Part shown: positions 13,201 to 19,200 of the stretch, piece after piece | How the letters are laid out: each line of letters opens with the position of its first letter | Position numbering within the stretch: the stretch's first letter is position 1 | NCBI GenBank assembly: GCA_039707465.1 | Contig: CM077648.1 | Coordinates: 23,560,119-23,624,118 of the forward strand | Source: Rhabdophis nuchalis | Lineage: Eukaryota; Chordata; Lepidosauria; Squamata; Natricidae | DNA length: 64,000 bases | Direction: 5' to 3' | Program-made: the position numbers and the translations under genes | Notes under the pieces: model-generated | Told to the model about the DNA's origin: nothing | Database searches by the model: none | What the model saw: only the letters and a program-made list of their open reading frames with translations

Positions 13201-16200
13201 TATTCTGGCAAGGATGCCTTGAGGAGGACAAGCACATATTCGTCTTCCTGAAGTTTTTAACTCGGCCAGAGGTCCCTGAGCGTGTTCCTCGCATCTGTTC
13301 AATGGAGCTGTTTCTTTTGTTTGTACAATGCCACCGATGGCTCCGGAATCCAAAGCATCCTGAGGAGAAATCAAGAAATAATATTAGTAACAACCATCTC
13401 TCCTAATTTCTTTTCAATTTTCATAAGTTATGAACTCAGTGAGATTTAATTCTAAGTAAAATTTTGTCTGATGGGTGTCAGTCTGGAGAAAATTATTCCA
13501 TAGTTTAATTCTAATAATGGCACCAAATTGAGCAACAGTAGCTTAACAGTTGAATTATGTCCAGACAAGAACAGCGGTTGATAAACCTGCTGGTTTATGA
13601 AATCTGTAGGTCCTTTAGGATTTTAGTTCTAATTAAATTGTTTTTAGATACATTCGTCTGACTTTTATGCTCACTTCTGGTAAATGTCCATACGACAGTT
13701 AAAATAAGTTTTAATCCAATTTCTTTAGAGAGTGATAGGAAAAGGAGGTTTTGTAGTTTATAACTGCAATTTAAGAGTTTGTCCTGATACAGTTTACTCC
13801 TGCTTAAAAACATGGAGCAGGACTGGGTTTATCACTAATCAGTTTCACAGCTAGCTTCAGGAAATACAGTGTTATTGTTGTATACTATTATTGATGTGGA
13901 AGTTTAACATGAAGATCGTTTTGCCCCTTTCAATTCAAGATAGAAGTAGGTAACCCACAAGCTGTGAATTTTCCAACTTCAGGAGGGATACACAATTCAG
14001 GAGCCTTGCAGTTGGCTCAGGCTTAGGATGCTTGCAAAGTCTTGCTGTCACACAATTGTAATTTGCAACCTTCTCAGGTAGCTTGTGACAAACAAAGTCC
14101 ATTGGGGAAACCAGCTTTGTTTAACATTTGATTCATTTAACAAGCATGTGATTTATTTAAATGTATGATTTGCTTAATGACGGTGGTAAAAATAGTCATA
14201 ACATCATTTAATGACCACATCACTTAGCAACAGAAATTTCGATACCAATTGTGGTTGTAAATTGACGACTATGTATATTAAACTGCTACAATAGCATTAG
14301 CACTTAGACTTATATACCATCCACAGTTCTTTTCATCCCTTTCTAAGCAGGCTTACAGAGTCAGCATATTGCCCCCAATAATCTGAGTCCTCATTTTACT
14401 GACCTCCGAGGATGGAAGGCTGAGTCACGCTTGAACCGGGCAAAATTGAACTGCCAAACTGCTGGCAGTTGGCAATAGAGCAGAATTAGCCTGCACTACT
14501 GCATTCTAACCTCTGTGCCACCACAGCTCATAGTGTATATATCACCCCAGAGTAACTCATTACTCAAAAATAACCCAGTCACTACCGTACATAGCCTGGC
14601 CTGGTAGAAGTGAGACTGATGGGAATACTAGGGTTCCGTAGCAGACTGGGAAGTTGAAAAAGCATCCTGGAAAATGACAATGTTTGATCACAAGAACCAT
14701 CTGGCCCAGGGGCCTCCAACCTTGGCAACTTTAAGACTTGGGGACTTCAACTCCCAGAATTCTGGGAGCTTTGCTGGCTGAGAAATTCTGGGAGTTGAAG
14801 TCCACAAGTCTTAAAGTTGCCAAGGTTAGAGACCCCTGATCTAGCGAACTTTCCATTTCAGGAATGATTCACAAGAAGCATCTAGCAAGCCCACACATAG
14901 AGTATCAAGTCTCTTCTTCCACTGTCAATTCCATGAATCTAGTATGTTAACAGGCAGCAGCCAATAATTAAAGCTGCTTTTAAGGACTTCTAAATTAGCA
15001 GCCAATAACATGTCCAGAAGTAGCACATGCTAAAAGATGATTATACATCGTATAGAAAAGCATCTATTTTAAATCTTCTGCTAGACATTTTCTTAGAACA
15101 GTCTCTAATCTAGGGTTATAGGATATGGAGTACTTCTTCCTCTCAACCATGCACACTTTTATGCACCTTAGTCATATCTTTTTGCGTCATTTCTCCTGGC
15201 TAAACAGTCCCAAACACTGCATCCTATCCTCACAGGGAAGACATTCAAACCCCTCATCTCCTCGATTATCCTTTTCCCATCTTCCCAATAACGTAATAGT
15301 CCTCTTGAGATATGGTGACCAGAATATTGTACTATTACTGTTGAGTCCTCAGCCCAGACAGCAAGTCTGGTAACCTTTGAGTCACCGCATTCCGGAACAG
15401 ATCAGGCAGCTGTGTTAATTGACTGAGACGAGCTGTCTGGAATCTGTCTGGAAAGGAGTTACATGTTGCAATTGCTTGCTAGGAGTTTCCTGCCTGGTAA
15501 CTCTATATAAGAGGTTGCCAGAGAAGAAACCTTGTCAGTTGAATTCTTGTGCTGTTGTAAGAGTGTGAATAAACGTTCCTGTTGTTTTGACCATGCCTGA
15601 GTCGGAATCCTTTGTCTGATCTAACACTGGCGACGAAGGTGGGATTCAGGCCGTGGCCTTAGAACGCAACGGGTAACGAATACTTCAACAACAGAGCGCA
15701 GCGCAACGCACAGCCTCACCATGGCTACGGCGACAATGCCTCCGTTTGCACCGTTCGACCCGATGAAGGAACAATGGGCTTCCTTCTTAGCCCGGTTCGA
15801 GTGCTTCTTGATAGCCAGCGACTACGGCGAACTCGCGCCTGCCAGGAAGCTGAGCCTATTCCTCCAGTGCGGCGGCCCTGAATTGTTCGCTACCGCCCGA
15901 ACCATAGCAGCACCCGCAGCGGTGCATGAAGTGCCGTGGGACGATCTCCTGGGCCGCCTGAGAGCACACTACGCGCCGGCACCTTCCCGCATAGCACATC
16001 GCTATGCATTCAGGCAATGTGTGCAACAGCCGCAACAGTCGGTAGCCGAGTTCCTGCAGAAATTGAGAGCGACCGCAATTCCCTGCGAGTTCCCTGCTGG
16101 CTTCCTGGAGGAATCCCTACTGGAGCAGTTTGTATGCGGCGTAAGAGACATCCGCCTAAAGCGCCGCTTGCTTTCAAAAACTGTCCTGACTCTCGAGCAA

Positions 16201-19200
16201 GCGGTGGAAGAAGCACGCGCGACTGAATTGTCGGAGATCTCCACATCCGACATGGGCCGCGCGCGCCCTCCTCTTTTCCCCACTCCGCGAGCGTGTCTGG
16301 TAGACGAAATAGCGCCGCTGGATGAGCTGGAGGAGGAAGACCGTGGGGACTGCATGAGGGTGACCGGGCGCGTGCCGAATCGCGCATTCACACCGCAGCA
16401 GAAGTCCGGGAACTGCCTAGGCTGCGGAGGGGCCCACCAGAGACCAGAGTGCCCATTCAAGGCATCGGTGTGCCGCAGATGTGGCAGGAAAGGACACCTA
16501 GCAGCTGTGTGCCGTGCTGCCGCTCCAGCGACAACGCCAGCTGCCGCCTCCAGAACCGTTCCACCAGGACAACGAGGGTCGCAGAAGCGTTCAGGACGCT
16601 ACCAGCCACAGCCGACCGACTGCTTCGCGCTGGCGGAGATGCCCCCAGCTCTAAGCTACGACCAGGCAGAGAGTAGGAGACTGTCAACAGTGGTTTGCTT
16701 AGAGGGGGTGGGGGTAAAAATGGAAATAGATTCAGGGTCCTCTAGATCACTCATGTCCTGGGCGCATTTAGTTAAGCTTTGCCCCAAGCTCAGGAAGCGG
16801 GATCTCGGCCCCACGGCGACGATCCTGAAAGATTACCAGGGCTCACAAATTCCCATTCTAGGTCTGCACAGAGTGAGAGTAGACTACGGCCCCTTCCACG
16901 GATCCCTTCCCATCCTGGTAGTGGCCAAACCCCTAGCTGCCTTGATCGGATTGGACTGGTTTCCAGCCTTGGGACTGTCAGTCCAAGGAGTACACAGCGT
17001 GCCAGCCAGTTCTCCGGTAGACGAAGTAATCAGAGAGTTCAACGACGTCTTTGATGGCAGCTTAGGAACGTACAAAGGCACTCCAGTTTCCCTAAATTTG
17101 GACCCCCAGGTTGCTCCAGTCCGCTTGAAGGCCCGCAGGCTGCCGTTCGCGCTGAAGCCCAAGGTTGAAGCGGAATTGGATCGATTGGTGGCGCAGGGCG
17201 TGCTCGAACCCATCGATCAGGCGAAATGGGAGACCCCCATTGTGGTCCCCATTAAGCCCGACGGGTCCGTGAGGATCTGCGCCGACTATAAGTCGACGAT
17301 CAACCTCGGGCTTCAGGCGAACCCATACCCGGTTCCGGTGGTGCAAGACCTACTCCACTCATTGGGACGAGGTCGAGTGTTCGCGAAACTGGATATGGCG
17401 CAGGCCTACCAACAGCTCCCGGTGGATGACGAGGCTGCGGAAGCGCAGACCATCGTGACCCACCGTGGGGCTTTCCGCTGTCGCCGTCTCCAATTCGGCG
17501 TGTCCGTAGCCCCGGGGATCTTCCAGAGCCTCATGGAGCGACTGCTCCATGGGCTCCCTGGCGTTGTACCGTATTTTGATGACGTCCTGATTGCTGCTTC
17601 CAGCATATCAGAACTCGCCAAAACGTTACGGAAGGTCCTCAGAGTTTTCAGGGGCGCGGGTTTAAAGTTGAAACGCAGCAAATGTACGTTTGCTGCGCCT
17701 AGGGTGGAATTCCTGGGTTTCATGATTGACGCCCAAGGAATTCACCCAACCCCCTCCAAGGTCGAGGCCATCCAAAAGGCCCCCACTCCTGCCTCCAAAA
17801 CGGAGCTGCAGGCATTCCTCGGCCTTTTGAATTTCTACGCGCCGTTTATTCCCCATAAGGCATCGCTAGCCGAGCCACTGCATCGGTTGCTCGACCGATC
17901 CACGGCCTGGCACTGGGGCAGCCGCGAAGCACACGCGTTCGCGGCTGTCAAAGCCATGCTCACGTCAGATGCGGTACTAGTCCAGTACCATGACAGGCTT
18001 CCTCTGACGCTTGCATGCGATGCCTCCCCTTTTGGCCTGGGGGCTGTCCTTAGCCACGTCTTTCCAGACGGCTCGGAAGCCCCCATTGCTTTTTACTCCC
18101 GGACAATGTCTCAAATGGAGAGAAACTACAGCCAAATCGACAAGGAGGCTTTGGCTGTAGTGTCCGGGATTAAGAAGTTCCACAATTACCTCTATGGGCG
18201 GACCTTTTCTGTTGTCACGGACCATAAGCCGCTCCTTGGGCTATTGGCCGGTGACCGTCCGACACCCCCCATCCTGTCGCCCAGGATGACCCGCTGGACG
18301 GAATTCCTGGCAGCGTATGACTATACGCTGCTATACCGTCCTGGCAAGCAGATAGGGCATGCTGATGCCCTAAGCCGCTGCCCTCTCCCGGGGCCGGATC
18401 CGGCCCCTGTGCCTGCTCTCTCTGTCCTGATGGTCGCGGAGTCGGACTTGCCCCTGTCCTCTTCCGCCGTTGCCGCTCACACCCGCGCAGACCCCGTCCT
18501 CGCCCAGGTCTGCCGATGGGTGCTGAGGGGCTGGCCTTCGGGCAGCGTGGCTGAAAATTTTCGGCCTTACAAGTCACGCCAGCTGGAGCTCTCGCTCCAT
18601 TGCGGGTGCTAGTGTTGGGGAGATCGGGTCATCGTCCCTTCCCCTCTCCGGCACATGGTTCTTCAGTCGCTCCATGCCAACCACCCAGGCATCGTCCGTA
18701 TGAAGGCATTGGCCCGGAGCTATGTCTGGTGGCCCGGCATGGACGCTGAAGTGGCGGAATGGGTGGCCGCCTGCTCCTCCTGCCAATCGTCCCGGCCGGC
18801 CCCGCCGGTCTCCCCGCCGAGGGAGTGGGACGCCCCCAGGTGCCCATGGTCCAGGCTCCACTTGGATTTCGCGGGTCCCTTCCATGGCCAGAATTTCCTC
18901 GTGGTGGTGGATGCGTTCTCACGCTGGGTGGAGGTGATTCTCATGGCTTCCACCACAGCGGAGAGCACGGTGCGTGCCTTGCGCCGTCTGTTCGCAACCC
19001 ACGGGTTGCCGGACGTCGTTGTGTCCGACAACGGACCCCAATTTCAATCCTCCACCTTCTTGGACTTTCTGGCCACCCAAGGGATCCGCCACGCGCCGGT
19101 CGCCCCTTATCACCCGGTGTCTAATGGACGCGCGGAACGAGCCGTGCGCTCAGCCAAGGAAGCCTTGGCCCGTTTGGATAAAGGGGACTGGCAGGCAAGG

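Noticed and set aside
14285..14530. tRNA gene
   Set aside because: The tRNA-like part is degenerate and joined to SINE body and tail, so it is a retroposon, not a functional tRNA gene.
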